A stretch of 64,000 nucleotides of DNA, taken from contig NZ_JACYOT010000009.1 of the NCBI RefSeq assembly GCF_014858005.1, positions 1 to 64,000 of the forward strand. The letters run 5' to 3'. Source of the stretch: Propioniciclava soli (GTDB lineage: Bacteria; Actinomycetota; Actinomycetes; Propionibacteriales; Propionibacteriaceae). Of this stretch, positions 34,739-44,092 are shown piece by piece. The position numbers and the translations under genes were made by a program. Within the stretch, counting starts at the first letter, position 1. Each line of letters opens with the position of its first letter. The notes beneath the pieces are model-generated. The model did not search any database and was not told the origin of the DNA. It was given only the letters and a program-made list of their open reading frames with translations.

Positions 34739-34808
34739 CACCCCGCTCCCCGCCCGCAGCCGTGCTCTCCGTGCAGGAAGAGCGCGGCTACGGGCGGGGA
34801 GCGAGGTG
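34739..34808. repeat. Intergenic palindromic repeat, copy A
   Basis: Outer arms CACCCCGCTCCCCGCCCG and CGGGCGGGGAGCGAGGTG pair over 18 bases with one mismatch. Inner arms GCTCT/AGAGC pair as well. It belongs to the same family as 36001-36070 and 52190-52259. Confidence 0.75.
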
Positions 34809-34975
34809 AATCGTGGGCCTCGACGGGGCCGGCCACGACCGCAGGCACTCCTGACGCGTCGGCGATCCGTGCGCCGATCTGTCACCGTCCACAGCAGCTG
34901 AGGCAGAGCGGGAAGTTGTCCACATCCGTGGGATGAGGGGGTGTGCTGCGGCGTCCGAACTGCTGCCATGGGGCC

Positions 34976-35893
34976 ATGGAACAGTTCGATCTGCGCACCA
35001 CCGCGGCGTTCCTGGGCGAGGGATGGTCGTCGGCTGAGCTCGCGGGGGCAGTCCGGGCCGAGGAGCTCGACAAGATCCGACGCGGCGTCTACGGGCCCCG
35101 AGAACACCGGGACGCCGCCGCACGCCATGCCCTGGAGGCAGCTGCGGCCTGTGTCGTGCGGCACTCCGACAGCGTCGTCAGCCACACCTCCGCAGCCGTG
35201 CTGCACGGGCTGCCGGTGCGCCGCGCCGCCTTGGCCGAGGTCGATCTCACCCGGTGGGGGCCGGAACACGGCAAGAAGCAGGCCGGCATCCGGCTGCACC
35301 GCACCCGGGTGGAAGAGGACGAGGTCGTCGAGATCGGTGGCGTCCGGGTGACGTCGTTGGAGCGCACCCTCGTCGATCTCGGGCGCGTCGAGCCCTACGA
35401 ATGGGGGGTCGTGGCTGCGGACGCCGCACTGCGTCGCCAGGCCGATCCGGCCGTGCTCACCGACTACGCGGCGCGGGGCAACCGAGTACCGGGCAACCGC
35501 CGACTCCTCGCCGTGCTCGACTTCGCCGACCCCCTCGCGGAGTCGCCCCTGGAGTCCATGAGCCGGGTGTCCCTGGCCCGAACTGACCTCCTCAAACCGG
35601 TCCTGCAGCACCAGGTGCTGGACGCGACCGGCACCTGGGTGGCGACCGGCGACTTCGGCTGGCCGCAGTTCTCCCTCATCGGGGAGGCCGACGGCAAGGG
35701 CAAGTACGTGGACGACCCGGGCCGAGGTCGGACGGCGGCCGACGTCATCGAGTTGGAGAAGCAGCGCGACCACCTCATTGAGGGCTGCGACTGGTGGGTC
35801 ATCCACTGGGGCTGGGCCCTGGCGTGCGATCCAGTCGCCCTGGGCGCCCGGTTGCGCCGGGCGTTCCGGTGGCGGGGTTCGATGGTGGCCTGA
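34976..35893 (+). CDS. AbiEi-antitoxin-domain-like protein with C-terminal nuclease-like region
   Basis: A 305-residue cytoplasmic protein. Residues ~1-45 form a winged-HTH-like start ('TTAAFLGEGWSSAELAGA', 'LDKIRRGVY') as in type IV AbiEi antitoxin-domain proteins. The middle has 'VVSHTSAAVLHGLPV' and 'VTSLERTLVDLGR'. The C-terminal ~80 residues resemble Vsr/DUF559-type nuclease folds: 'GEADGKGKYVDD', then E-x-E-K-Q-R-D and a Trp-rich end. Many actinobacteria carry several such genes without a neighbouring AbiEii toxin, as here, so an active toxin-antitoxin pair is not supported. The ATG at 34976 fits the expected N-terminus, but its ribosome site is weak. It sits between two palindromic repeats. 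Confidence 0.75.
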   Translation: MEQFDLRTTAAFLGEGWSSAELAGAVRAEELDKIRRGVYGPREHRDAAARHALEAAAACVVRHSDSVVSHTSAAVLHGLPVRRAALAEVDLTRWGPEHGKKQAGIRLHRTRVEEDEVVEIGGVRVTSLERTLVDLGRVEPYEWGVVAADAALRRQADPAVLTDYAARGNRVPGNRRLLAVLDFADPLAESPLESMSRVSLARTDLLKPVLQHQVLDATGTWVATGDFGWPQFSLIGEADGKGKYVDDPGRGRTAADVIELEKQRDHLIEGCDWWVIHWGWALACDPVALGARLRRAFRWRGSMVA

Positions 35894-36000
35894 GTCCGTG
35901 CTGGGCGCTGCGGTCCGGGCCCTGTCCGGGGACCTCGCTCCCCGGACGCAGGACGGCTCCTCGCCCATGGTCCTGCTCTTCTCCCAGAGACCCCCAGAGT

Positions 36001-36070
36001 CACTTGGCTCCCTTGCCGTAGCGGGGCTCTCGTTGCAGGGAGAGCGCCGCCACGGCAAGGGAGCGAAGTG
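36001..36070. repeat. Intergenic palindromic repeat, copy B
   Basis: Arms CACTTGGCTCCCTTGCCGT and ACGGCAAGGGAGCGAAGTG pair over 19 bases with one mismatch. The inner part GGGGCTCTCG...GGGAGAGCG also pairs. It lies 46 bases before the end of the convergent enzyme I gene. Confidence 0.8.
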
Positions 36071-36116
36071 CTTCCGGCGTCCGGTCCACACGCAGTGGGG
36101 TCAGGACGCAGTGGGG

Positions 36117-37781
36117 TCAGCCCAGCAGCTTGGCCGCCAGCTCCTTGGCATCGCGGCTGTTGCGCGCGTCGATGACCTGCGCGGCGGCGTCCTTGCACTG
36201 CTCCAGGGTCACCTTGCCGAGCTGGACGCCGACGCCCGGGATGGCGCCGGTCGCCATCGACAGCGACGTGATGCCGAGGCCGATGAGGATGCACGCGAGC
36301 AGCGGGTCAGCCGCCGCCTCACCACAGACGCCGACCGGCTTGCCCATCTTCTGGCCCGCCGCCGCCGTGTTGGCGATGAGCCGGAGCACACCCGGCTGCC
36401 ACGGATCCGTGAGCTGCGCGAGCGCCGAACCCATCCGGTCTGCGGCCATCGTGTACTGGGTGAGGTCGTTGGTGCCGATCGAGAAGAACTCGACCTCCTC
36501 GAGGAACTTCTCCGGCAGCATCGCCACGGCCGGAACCTCCACCATGATGCCCGGCTTCAGGTCCCGCTCCCGGCACTTCTGGGCGAACTCGTAGGCCTCG
36601 TCGACGGTGGCGATCATCGGCGCCATGACCCACGCCTCGGTCACCCCGTTGTCCTCGGCGGCCTGGGCGATGGCGTCCAGCTGCCGGTCGACCAGGCCGG
36701 GGTTCGTCCACCCGAGCCGGATGCCGCGGACGCCGAGGGCCGGGTTCTCCTCCTCGCCGTGATTGGCGAAGGGAACCGGCTTGTCGGAGCCGGCGTCCAA
36801 CGTGCGCACGACAACCTTCTTGCCACTGAACGCCTCGAACACCTCGCCGTAGATCTTGGCCTGCTCGTTCACCGACGGCTCGGTCTGGGCGGTGAGGAAG
36901 CACAGCTCGGTGCGGAACAGCCCGACACCCTCGGCGAGGCTGAGGGACGCCTTGCGCGCGGCGTTGCCGTCCTGCACGTTGGCCAGCAGCTGGACGGCGT
37001 GGCCGTCCGACGTCTGCGCCGGGCCGGACCATTGCCGAATCTCCTCGCGCAGCGCCTGGTCCTTGGCCACGAGCGACTCGGCCTCGGCGGCGTCCGGCTC
37101 GAGGGTCACCAGGCCGCTCGTGCCGTCGACGAGAATCGGGACGCCCTCGTGCACCTGGCGCAGCGCGGACGCCGCGACGATGCACGGGATGCCGAGCTGA
37201 CGCGCGATGATGGCCGTGTGGCTCGTCGGCCCGCCGAGGCGGGTGACGAGCGCGCGGACCAACTTCGGGTCGAGGCCCGCGGTGTCGGCGGGGGCGAGGT
37301 CGTCCGCGCACAGGATGACCGGCGACGTCGGCTGCGGGACGCCCGGTTCCGGCAGACCCATGAGCTCGGCCACCACGCGGTTGCGGATGTCGCGAAGGTC
37401 GGTCGTCCGCTCGGCCATGAGGCCGCCCAGCTTCTCGAACTGCGCCACGAACGTGGCGATGGCCTGGGTGGTGCCGGCCTCGGCCGACGCCCCGCCGTTG
37501 ATGGCCTTGATCGCCGCGCGATTCCAGCCGCGGTCGGCCGCGAGCTTCGCGGTGGCGCCGAGCACGTTGGACGCCGCCCCCGTGGCCGCGCTCGCGCGAT
37601 CCTCGAACCGCGAGGAGACGACCGACGACGCGCGCTTGAACCGCTCGACCTCGGCCGGGCGGTCCTCTTCCGTGATCGGAGTGGTGTTGCTGGGCGGTAC
37701 GGGGGCCGGTCGCGTCCAGGCTGCCGGGGCGTAGGCGTAGCCGGCGACCACGCCGGTCCCGCGCACGGTGGTGGGTTCCAT
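36117..37781 (-). CDS. ptsI: Phosphoenolpyruvate-protein phosphotransferase (PTS enzyme I)
   Basis: A 554-residue cytoplasmic enzyme that takes phosphate from PEP and passes it to HPr. The swivelling-domain active site reads 'LGGPTSHTAIIARQLGIPC', with the phospho-accepting His at about 188. The PEP-binding barrel has 'GLFRTELCFL', 'VVVRTLDAGSDKPVPF', 'PGIMVEVPAVAML' and 'EVEFFSIGTNDLTQYTMAADR' with the catalytic Cys in 'GVCGEAAAD'. The ATG at 37781 follows AGGAA. It is divergent from a DeoR regulator. HPr and the fructose permease are encoded 22 kb away. Confidence 0.96.
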   Translation of the reverse strand: MEPTTVRGTGVVAGYAYAPAAWTRPAPVPPSNTTPITEEDRPAEVERFKRASSVVSSRFEDRASAATGAASNVLGATAKLAADRGWNRAAIKAINGGASAEAGTTQAIATFVAQFEKLGGLMAERTTDLRDIRNRVVAELMGLPEPGVPQPTSPVILCADDLAPADTAGLDPKLVRALVTRLGGPTSHTAIIARQLGIPCIVAASALRQVHEGVPILVDGTSGLVTLEPDAAEAESLVAKDQALREEIRQWSGPAQTSDGHAVQLLANVQDGNAARKASLSLAEGVGLFRTELCFLTAQTEPSVNEQAKIYGEVFEAFSGKKVVVRTLDAGSDKPVPFANHGEEENPALGVRGIRLGWTNPGLVDRQLDAIAQAAEDNGVTEAWVMAPMIATVDEAYEFAQKCRERDLKPGIMVEVPAVAMLPEKFLEEVEFFSIGTNDLTQYTMAADRMGSALAQLTDPWQPGVLRLIANTAAAGQKMGKPVGVCGEAAADPLLACILIGLGITSLSMATGAIPGVGVQLGKVTLEQCKDAAAQVIDARNSRDAKELAAKLLG

Positions 37782-37924
37782 GGTGTTCCTCCGCGATGAG
37801 ATGGAAGTGGCTCTCTCGGATCATATCGGCCCACCGGGCTTGCCGGGCCCACACAATCTAGGTAGACAAAGTCGAAGGTTCGTGCCCGAACGGTTTGGAT
37901 CGCAACGAAGGGGTTGGTCGGATC
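37782..37924. promoter_or_regulatory. Divergent ptsI/deoR intergenic region with inverted repeat
   Basis: GTTCG (37878-37882) and CGAAC (37887-37891) form a perfect inverted repeat with a 4-base spacer, and an AT-rich stretch CACAATCTAGGTAGACAAAG lies at ~37851-37870. DeoR-type repressors often bind such sites; whether this one serves the DeoR gene itself, ptsI or both is unknown. Confidence 0.4.
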
Positions 37925-38692
37925 ATGTACGCCGAAGAGCGGCAACACGAGATCGTCACGCGCGCCCGCGAGCTGGGGCGGGTGTCGGTGGCGGAACTGG
38001 CCACCCGCTTCCACGTCACCCCCGAGACCATCCGGCGCGACCTCTACACCTTGTCGGGCCGCGGGCTGCTCAGCCGCGTCCACGGCGGGGCCGTGCCCGC
38101 CGAGAAGCTGCGCCTGGCCGAGGCGCCCGTCGGCGCGCGGGACGCCTCGTCCACCGAGGAGAAGCTCGCCATCGCCCACCGCGCCATCGGGCTCCTGCCG
38201 CGGCGCGAGGGGCTGACGGTGCTCCTGGACGCCGGCACCACCACCGCCCGGCTCTGCTCCCTCCTCCCGCCGTGGATCAGCCTGGCCGTCACCAACTCGG
38301 TGCCCACGGCGGCGGCGCTCTCCTCCCGCGGTGACCTCGAGGTGGTGCTGCTCGGCGGTGAGGTGCGTGGCATCACGCAGGCGACGGTGGGTGCCGACGC
38401 GCTGCACACGCTCGGACGCCTCCGCGTCGACGTCGCCTTCCTGGGCACGAACGGCTTTTCGGTCGACCACGGCTTTTCCACGCCGGATCCGGGCGAGGCC
38501 GCGATGAAGCAGGCCATGGTGGCCTCGGCCCGGGAGGTCTACGTGCTCGCCGACTCCAGCAAGCTGGGCGTCGACCACCTCGTGCGCTTCGCGTCCGTCG
38601 ATGACGTCGACCTGCTGGTCACCGATGGCCACCTGCCCGCCGGGGGAGCCGCCGAGCTGCGGGACGCGGGTCTGCGCATCGAGCTGGCGTGA
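37925..38692 (+). CDS. DeoR-family sugar-responsive regulator
   Basis: A 255-residue protein. The N-terminal HTH contains 'VSVAELATRFHVTPETIRRD' with the DeoR hallmark 'GLLSRVHGGAV'. The C-terminal DeoR effector domain has 'VLLDAGTTTARL', 'VTNSVPTAAAL', 'FLGTNGFSVDHGFSTPD' and 'ADSSKLG', typical of binding a phosphorylated sugar. The ATG at 37925 is at the expected N-terminus (M-Y-A-E-E-R-Q). Its position opposite ptsI suggests control of PTS genes, perhaps the fructose operon or ptsI itself. It overlaps or abuts the downstream nitrilase-family gene. Confidence 0.92.
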   Translation: MYAEERQHEIVTRARELGRVSVAELATRFHVTPETIRRDLYTLSGRGLLSRVHGGAVPAEKLRLAEAPVGARDASSTEEKLAIAHRAIGLLPRREGLTVLLDAGTTTARLCSLLPPWISLAVTNSVPTAAALSSRGDLEVVLLGGEVRGITQATVGADALHTLGRLRVDVAFLGTNGFSVDHGFSTPDPGEAAMKQAMVASAREVYVLADSSKLGVDHLVRFASVDDVDLLVTDGHLPAGGAAELRDAGLRIELA

Positions 38693-38700
38693 GGGACGCC

Positions 38701-39555
38701 GTGACCCTCCGCCTCGCGGTCGCCCAGATCGCCGCGTCCACCGAGCCGGACGCCAACCTGGCGCTCGTGCGCGAGCAGGCTGGCCGGGCCGCCGCCCAGG
38801 GGGCGGAGCTGGTGGTGTTCCCCGAGGCCACGATGGCGTCGTTCGCGACGCGCTCCGCCGCCGTCGCCGAGCCGCTGGACGGGCCGTTCGCGACCGGGGT
38901 GCGGGCGGTGGCGTCCGAGCTGGGCGTGACGCTGGCCGTGGGCCTGTTAACGCCCGGCCGCCCGAGGGTGGGCGACGACGGGACGCCGCGCGTCCGGGCC
39001 CGCAACACCCTGCTGGTGACCGGGCCCGGCGTCGAGGCGTCCTACGACAAGATCCACCTGTTCGATGCCCTGGGGTTCACCGAGTCGCGGCACGTGGAGG
39101 CCGGTTCGGACGCGGTGGTCGTGGACGTGGCGGGCGTGCGCATCGGGCTGTCCATCTGCTTCGACGTGCGGTTCCCGGAGCTGTTCAAGCATCTGGCCGG
39201 GCGGGGCGCCGAGGTCATCCTGGTGCCCGCCTCGTGGGCCAATGGCCCCGGCAAGGCGAAGCAGTGGGAGGCGCTGGTGCGGGCCCGAGCCCTGGATTCG
39301 ACGTGCTTCGTCGTGGGCGCGGGTCAGGCCGATCCGATGACGGTGGGGCAGGAGGTGGAGCCGGGTGCGCCCACCGGGGTGGGACACAGCCTCGTTGTGG
39401 GGCCGAACGGAGACGTGTTGGCCCGCGCCGACGCCGCGCCGGAGCTGCTGGTCGTCGACCTCGAGCCTGCCGACGTCGCCCGCGCCCGGGAGTCCCTCCC
39501 CGTGCTCGCGGGGGCGCGCTTCATGATCAGGCCTCCGCACGCCCCCGAGCCCTGA
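38701..39555 (+). CDS. Carbon-nitrogen hydrolase (nitrilase superfamily)
   Basis: A 284-residue cytoplasmic hydrolase with the complete catalytic set: Glu in 'LVVFPEATMASF', Lys in 'YDKIHLFD' and Cys in 'GLSICFDVRFPELF'. 'LVPASWANGPGKAKQWEALV' is also characteristic. The length fits the Nit/omega-amidase branch, which hydrolyses deaminated glutathione or small amides. The GTG at 38701 lies 4 bases after GAGGGA; a GTG at 38689 overlapping the DeoR stop is the alternative. It is probably cotranscribed with the regulator, but no functional link is obvious. Confidence 0.88.
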   Translation: MTLRLAVAQIAASTEPDANLALVREQAGRAAAQGAELVVFPEATMASFATRSAAVAEPLDGPFATGVRAVASELGVTLAVGLLTPGRPRVGDDGTPRVRARNTLLVTGPGVEASYDKIHLFDALGFTESRHVEAGSDAVVVDVAGVRIGLSICFDVRFPELFKHLAGRGAEVILVPASWANGPGKAKQWEALVRARALDSTCFVVGAGQADPMTVGQEVEPGAPTGVGHSLVVGPNGDVLARADAAPELLVVDLEPADVARARESLPVLAGARFMIRPPHAPEP

Positions 39556-39581
39556 GGCGTCCGAGACCCTGAGCCCGACGA

Positions 39582-39611
39582 TTGGGGCGGGCCCGCGGCG
39601 TCCGGTAGCAT
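39582..39611 (+). promoter_or_regulatory. Promoter of the SRP RNA gene
   Basis: TTGGGG at 39582-39587 and TAGCAT at 39606-39611 with an 18-base spacer place the start about 7-9 bases downstream, at the first base of the RNA stem. Confidence 0.6.
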
Positions 39612-39618
39612 GGCCGTC

Positions 39619-39706
39619 GGGTCCCCGCGCGGTGGTACCTCGCCCAACCCCCCCAGGGCCGGAAGGCAGCAAGGGCAAGTGAGCTCTGTCAGGTGCGCGG
39701 GGGCTC
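39619..39706 (+). ncRNA. ffs: Signal recognition particle RNA (4.5S-like)
   Basis: The conserved apical SRP54-binding loop GGGCCGGAAGGCAGCAAGGG lies at about 39656-39675, flanked by pairing strands. The closing stem is formed by GTCCCCGCGC (39621-39630) and GCGCGGGGGC near 39695-39704. About 88-90 nt, the short bacterial form. A promoter with TAGCAT lies just upstream. The exact ends are estimated from the closing stem. Confidence 0.9.
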
Positions 39707-39743
39707 TTTCACGTCCTGAGCCGGTCGCGTTTCAGCCGGATGA

Positions 39744-39772
39744 GCCCCAGCCGGGCCGAGCCCGGCCGGGGC
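39744..39772. terminator. Terminator hairpin between SRP RNA and the sugar operon
   Basis: Arms GCCCCAGCCGGGC and GCCCGGCCGGGGC pair over 13 positions with one internal mismatch around loop CGA, 7 bases past the stop of the minus-strand transketolase gene. It could serve the minus-strand operon and stop plus-strand transcripts. Confidence 0.6.
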
Positions 39773-39778
39773 AGCCGG

Positions 39779-40711
39779 TCACTCCACCAGCGTCGCCGCG
39801 GACGCGGCGATGCCCTCGGGATCGAGGCCGAAGTGGTCGAGGATCCAGGCGTCCGAACCGGTCGGCGCGAACGTGTCCGGCAGGCCGAGGCGCACCAGCC
39901 GCGCCGGAGCGTGCTCGGTGAGCACCTCGGCCACCGCGCCGCCCAGGCCGCCGGCGGCGAGACCCTCCTCCACCGTGACGAGGCCGCGCGTCTCGCGGGC
40001 AGCGGCGACCACCACGTCCACGTCGATCGGCTTGACCGAGCCCATCGACACCACCCGGGCGGCGATTCCCCGCTCGGCCAGCAGGTCGGCCGCGGCGAGC
40101 GCGCGGTGCAGCACCGTCCCGTTGGCCAGCAGGGCGACGTCGTCACCCTCGCGCAGCACGGTGGCCTTGCCCGGGGCGAACGCGTAGTCGTCGGGGTGGA
40201 CGGCCGGCACCTTGGCCCGCGAGATTCGGACGTAGACCGGCCCGTCGTGGCCGACGGCCCAGCGCAGCGCCTGCTCGGTCTCCGCCGGATCGGCGGGCAC
40301 CAGCACGGTCATGCCGGGCAGCGTGCGCATCCAGGAGACATCCTCGATGGAGTGGTGCGTGGCACCCAGGCCGCCGTAGGCGACGCCGGGGCTCTGCGCC
40401 GCGAGCACGACGTGGTGGCCGCTGTAGGCCAGGTCGGCCTTGACCTGCTCCATCGCGCGCGCGGAGAGGAAGCAGCCGGCGGCGGACACGAACGGCACCT
40501 TGCCGCCGTTCGCGAGCCCGGCGGCGACGCCCACCATGTTCTGCTCGGCGATGCCGACGTTGACCATCTGGTCGGGCAGCTCCTTGCGGAAGCCGCCGAG
40601 CTTCGACGACCCGACGGAGTCGTTGACGACCACGACCACGTCGCGGTCGGTCTGGGCGAGGTCGAGCAGCGTGGCCGCGTAGGTGTCGCGGCAGTCGAAC
40701 AACTCGGTCAC
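39779..40711 (-). CDS. Transketolase, C-terminal subunit
   Basis: A 310-residue protein holding the pyrimidine-binding and C-terminal domains. 'VNVGIAEQNMVGVAAGLA' carries the catalytic Glu (G-I-A-E-Q-N), with 'GATHHSIEDVSWMRTLPGM' and 'VTVEEGLAAGGLGGAVAEVL' further on. It completes the split enzyme with the subunit encoded immediately upstream. The GTG at 40711 overlaps the stop of that gene (GTGA), ensuring matched synthesis. The pair would transfer two-carbon units from ketose phosphates and lie last in an operon with a kinase and isomerase. Confidence 0.92.
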   Translation of the reverse strand: MTELFDCRDTYAATLLDLAQTDRDVVVVVNDSVGSSKLGGFRKELPDQMVNVGIAEQNMVGVAAGLANGGKVPFVSAAGCFLSARAMEQVKADLAYSGHHVVLAAQSPGVAYGGLGATHHSIEDVSWMRTLPGMTVLVPADPAETEQALRWAVGHDGPVYVRISRAKVPAVHPDDYAFAPGKATVLREGDDVALLANGTVLHRALAAADLLAERGIAARVVSMGSVKPIDVDVVVAAARETRGLVTVEEGLAAGGLGGAVAEVLTEHAPARLVRLGLPDTFAPTGSDAWILDHFGLDPEGIAASAATLVE

Positions 40712-41616
40712 TTCGAGTCCTCCCGTCCGGCCGGGGCGGCCAGTTCGTCGAGCTCGGCCAGGATCGCGTCGATCTCCTCCGGGCTGGGTACGTGGTGGTG
40801 CCAGGCGACGTTGTCGGACATGAACGAGATCGGGTGGCCCTTGTGGCTGTGCGCGATCACCAGGGTCGGACGCCCCTCGCTCGGCCCGGCGGCGAACACG
40901 TCGAGGATCGCGTCGTGGTCGTGCGCGTCGATCTCGTGGACGGTGAACCCGAACGCCCGGCCCTTGTCGGCCAGCGGCTCGAGGCTCATGGTGTCGGCGA
41001 CCGCGGCGCCCTGCTGGAGGCGGTTGCGGTCCACGACGGCGGTCAGGTTCTCCAGGCCGAAGTGGGACGCCGCCATCATGGCCTCCCAGTTCGAGCCCTC
41101 CTGCATCTCGCCGTCACCCAGCAGCACCACGGTGCGACGCGACGAGCCGTCCATCTGGGCGGCCAGCGCGGAGCCGACGGCGATCGGGAACCCGTGGCCG
41201 AGCGGCCCGGTGTTCGCCTCGACGCCCGCCACGTAGCGGCGGTTCGGGTGGCCGTTCAGCTTGGAGCCGGGATCCATGAACGTCATGAGATCCTCCGGCG
41301 GGAACCAGCCGCCCAGCGCCATGGCGATGTACAGCGCACCGGCGGTGTGGCCCTTGGACAGGATGAGCCGGTCGCGGTCGGCGGCCAGCGGATCGGCCGG
41401 GTCGACGTTCAGCTCGTGCAGCAGCAGCGTCAGCAGGATGTCGGCGATGGAGAAGTCGCCGCCGATGTGGCCGTTGCCGGCGTGGTCGATCATGATCGGG
41501 TCGCGGCGCCGCAGCTCGGTGCCGGCGCGCTGCAGGAACGCGACCACCTCCGCGCGGGGGGCGTCCTTGCCGATGCGGCCGAGGACGGGGGTCTCGAACT
41601 CCCAGTTGCTCCTCAT
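40708..41616 (-). CDS. Transketolase, N-terminal (TPP-binding) subunit
   Basis: A 302-residue protein. The thiamine-diphosphate motif reads '[21 protein letters not shown]', beginning G-D-G and ending in the N-type ligand region; other marks are '[13 protein letters not shown]', '[11 protein letters not shown]' and '[18 protein letters not shown]'. Together with the downstream gene it equals one full transketolase. The ATG at 41616 overlaps the isomerase stop (ATGA). It is separate from any full-length housekeeping transketolase, which is not in this window. Confidence 0.92.
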   Translation of the reverse strand: MRSNWEFETPVLGRIGKDAPRAEVVAFLQRAGTELRRRDPIMIDHAGNGHIGGDFSIADILLTLLLHELNVDPADPLAADRDRLILSKGHTAGALYIAMALGGWFPPEDLMTFMDPGSKLNGHPNRRYVAGVEANTGPLGHGFPIAVGSALAAQMDGSSRRTVVLLGDGEMQEGSNWEAMMAASHFGLENLTAVVDRNRLQQGAAVADTMSLEPLADKGRAFGFTVHEIDAHDHDAILDVFAAGPSEGRPTLVIAHSHKGHPISFMSDNVAWHHHVPSPEEIDAILAELDELAAPAGREDSK

Positions 41617-42602
41617 CGCTCACCCGCCATCGAGCTGAGCAGGGCGTCCTGCACGAGGCGCTGGGCGGTCAGCGCGTCCTGACGGGATTGGGCCTCGGCG
41701 AGGCCGTCGTCGTCGAGGGCGTCCAGCGCGCGGTGGATGGCCTTGAGGAACCGGATCGACAGCGCGGCGTTCTCCACGGCGTCCTCCCGGAACGGGAACT
41801 GGTCGAGGTTCCACACCCCTTCCCAGCCGTTCTTGCGCAGCACGTGGAAGAACTCGAACACCTCGACGAGGTGCAGCGAGCCGACCATCATGTCGTCGTC
41901 CCAGCCGCGGTAGTTGTCGTTGACGTCCATGCCCCACAGCAGCCCGGCGTCGATGAGCATCTGCGCCGACTCCGCGGGCGACTCCCCGCCGAACATGGCG
42001 TGGCCGAAATCGAGCAGGACGCCGACGTTGTCGACCCCCATCTGCTGGATGCCCAGAATGGTCTTGGCCGCCGACCCCCAGAACATGTGGGTGCGCGGCT
42101 CGCGCGGCTTGTACTCGATGACGAACTTCAGATCCGGGTGGCCGGACGCCAGCTCGCGCATGCCCTCGACCGCGAGGCGGTTCAGCTCGTGGTAGTCGAC
42201 CTGGAAGGGGTAGTCGAACCCGTCCTGGCCCGGCCAGATCTTGACGTACTTGGCGCCCAGCTCGCGCACGACGTCGGCCGCTTCGTTCATGATCGCCAGG
42301 GCGGAGGCGCGCTTGGCCGGGTCGGGGTTGGTGAACGCACCCTTGGCGTGCTCACGCAGGTAGATGTCGGGCGTGATGCCGATCGCCTGGATGCCGTGCT
42401 CGGCGAGCTTCGCCTTCACGTCGTCCACCGACACCCCGTCGCTGAAGGGGAAGTTGAGGTCCACCCAGCGGATGTCACCCACCTCGGCGGCCAGGTCGAT
42501 CTGCTCCAAGGTGCCGCGCGGCGGGCCGTACCCGTCCGTGGCATACCGGTCGACGTACGTGGCAAAGTTCCACAGCCCGGCTCCGAACTCCGGATAGCTC
42601 AT
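41613..42602 (-). CDS. Xylose-isomerase-like TIM-barrel sugar (phosphate) isomerase/epimerase
   Basis: A 329-residue TIM-barrel protein of the AP-endonuclease-2 fold. Likely metal and substrate residues lie in '[17 protein letters not shown]', '[17 protein letters not shown]' (Glu), '[16 protein letters not shown]' (D, H) and '[17 protein letters not shown]'. It would interconvert ketose/aldose or epimers in the pathway served by the kinase and transketolase. EryC of tetritol pathways is a comparable partner of an FGGY kinase and SorC regulator, but the exact substrate is unresolved. The ATG at 42602 overlaps the kinase stop (ATGA). Its ribosome site (AAAGAGAT) is weak, consistent with coupling. 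Confidence 0.87.
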   Translation of the reverse strand: MSYPEFGAGLWNFATYVDRYATDGYGPPRGTLEQIDLAAEVGDIRWVDLNFPFSDGVSVDDVKAKLAEHGIQAIGITPDIYLREHAKGAFTNPDPAKRASALAIMNEAADVVRELGAKYVKIWPGQDGFDYPFQVDYHELNRLAVEGMRELASGHPDLKFVIEYKPREPRTHMFWGSAAKTILGIQQMGVDNVGVLLDFGHAMFGGESPAESAQMLIDAGLLWGMDVNDNYRGWDDDMMVGSLHLVEVFEFFHVLRKNGWEGVWNLDQFPFREDAVENAALSIRFLKAIHRALDALDDDGLAEAQSRQDALTAQRLVQDALLSSMAGER

Positions 42603-44092
42603 GTCATCTCTTTCTGTGTGGTGGTGGCAGGGTCGTTGGGTGCGGGGACGCCGGCCCGGGTGAGGGCGTCGCGCCAGCGGGCGCGGGCGGCGCGCCGGTC
42701 GTCGGCGCTGAAGTCGTCGGAGGGCTCGACGACACGCGGGGCGAGGGTGGCGTCCGGGACGAGGCGGCTGCCGGCGGCGTCGAACGCGAGCGCGGCGGCT
42801 CCGATCGCCGAGATGTCGGCGTGGGAGGAGACCAACAGGGAGCGCCCCAGCAGGTCGGCCTGGATCTGCATGAGCGCGGCGGACGCCGTCGCCCCGCCCC
42901 CCGCGTGGAGCTGGCGCTGGGTGGCGTCCGGATCCATGGCCTCGACGACGTCGCACACCTGGTGGGCGACCGATTCGAGCCCGGCCCGGGCGATCTCGGC
43001 GCGGGTGGACGCGGCGTCCAGCCCGGTGAGCGTGCCCACCGCGCCGGCCTCCCACCAGGGGGCGCCCAGGCCGTTGAGCGCGGGCACGAACACCGCGCTG
43101 CGGCTGCCGGACGCCTCCGCGGCGAGCGCGCTGAAGTCGGCCCCGGGGCGGACGCCGAGGGTGCGGGCCAACCAGTCCATGCCGGCGCCGGCGTAGAGGA
43201 TGTTGCCCTCCAGCGCCCACAACGGCGCGGGGGCCTGCCAGGCGAGCGTGGTGGCGATGCCATCGAGACGGGCGCCGGGGTCGTCGACGGGCAGCATGAT
43301 GGACGACCCGGTGCCGTAGGTGGCCTTACCGACGGCCGCACCGGGCTCGAGGGCCCAGTGGCCGAACAGCGCGGCGTGGCTGTCGCCGAGCACGGCCAGG
43401 ATGGGCGTCCCGTCGGGGAGGCCGGCGAAGTCGCGGGTCGTGCCCCAGGGGCCGGTGGAGGGGCGCACCTCGGGCAGGATCGCGGGGTCGACCCCGAACA
43501 GACCGCACAGCTCGGCGTCCCAGGCCAGTCCGGCGACGTTGAGCAACAGGGTGCGCGAGGCGTTGCCGGCCTCGGTGGCGTACGTCGCGCCGCCGGTGAG
43601 GCGGTCGAGCAGCCAGGTGTCGACCGTGCCGACGCGGAGGTCGGCGCCGGCATCCGCGTGCTGGGCGAACCAGGCGATCTTGGACGCGGAGAACATCGAG
43701 CCCAGCTCGAGGCCGGATCGCTCCCGGACGAGGGCCTCGGTGGCGGGCGTCGCGAGGGCGCGGCAGGCGGCGTCGCCGCGCTGGTCCTGCCACGAGATCA
43801 TGGGGCCGACGACGTCGCGGGTGCGGGCGTCCCAGGCCACCACCGACTCGCGCTGGTTGGAGATCGCGACGCCGAGGATGTCGACGGTGCCGGCCTCGTC
43901 CAGCGCCCGGCGGGCGGCGACCTCGACGCTGTGGGCGAGCTCGGTGGCGTCCTGCTCCACCCAGCCGGGCCGGGGCGAACCGATCCCGACGGGGCAGGAC
44001 CCCGTGCCCAGCACGCGCCCCGAGGGCGTCACGACGAGCGCCTTGCTGCTGGTGGTCCCCTGGTCAAGCGCGAGGATGGATGGGACGCGCAC
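42599..44092 (-). CDS. FGGY-family carbohydrate kinase
   Basis: A 497-residue kinase. It opens '[16 protein letters not shown]' (phosphate-1 ATP motif), with '[14 protein letters not shown]' and '[10 protein letters not shown]', and later '[14 protein letters not shown]', 'GMDWLAR', '[15 protein letters not shown]' and '[22 protein letters not shown]'. By pattern it lies nearer glycerol/erythritol kinases than classical xylulokinase, though this cannot be settled here. The GTG at 44092 follows AGAGGTGATC. As the first gene of the minus-strand operon it is followed by the isomerase and transketolase genes with 4-base overlaps. Confidence 0.9.
   Translation of the reverse strand: MRVPSILALDQGTTSSKALVVTPSGRVLGTGSCPVGIGSPRPGWVEQDATELAHSVEVAARRALDEAGTVDILGVAISNQRESVVAWDARTRDVVGPMISWQDQRGDAACRALATPATEALVRERSGLELGSMFSASKIAWFAQHADAGADLRVGTVDTWLLDRLTGGATYATEAGNASRTLLLNVAGLAWDAELCGLFGVDPAILPEVRPSTGPWGTTRDFAGLPDGTPILAVLGDSHAALFGHWALEPGAAVGKATYGTGSSIMLPVDDPGARLDGIATTLAWQAPAPLWALEGNILYAGAGMDWLARTLGVRPGADFSALAAEASGSRSAVFVPALNGLGAPWWEAGAVGTLTGLDAASTRAEIARAGLESVAHQVCDVVEAMDPDATQRQLHAGGGATASAALMQIQADLLGRSLLVSSHADISAIGAAALAFDAAGSRLVPDATLAPRVVEPSDDFSADDRRAARARWRDALTRAGVPAPNDPATTTQKEMT

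Larger units (their letters stand above)
34479..34975. other. Gene-free repeat-rich intergenic region
   Basis: Beyond the terminator it contains a ~50-bp imperfect tandem duplication (34558-34655), a half copy of a palindromic repeat (34678-34733) and a full copy (34739-34808). I see no supportable gene. The last ~150 bases before the AbiEi-like gene are ordinary sequence. Confidence 0.7.
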
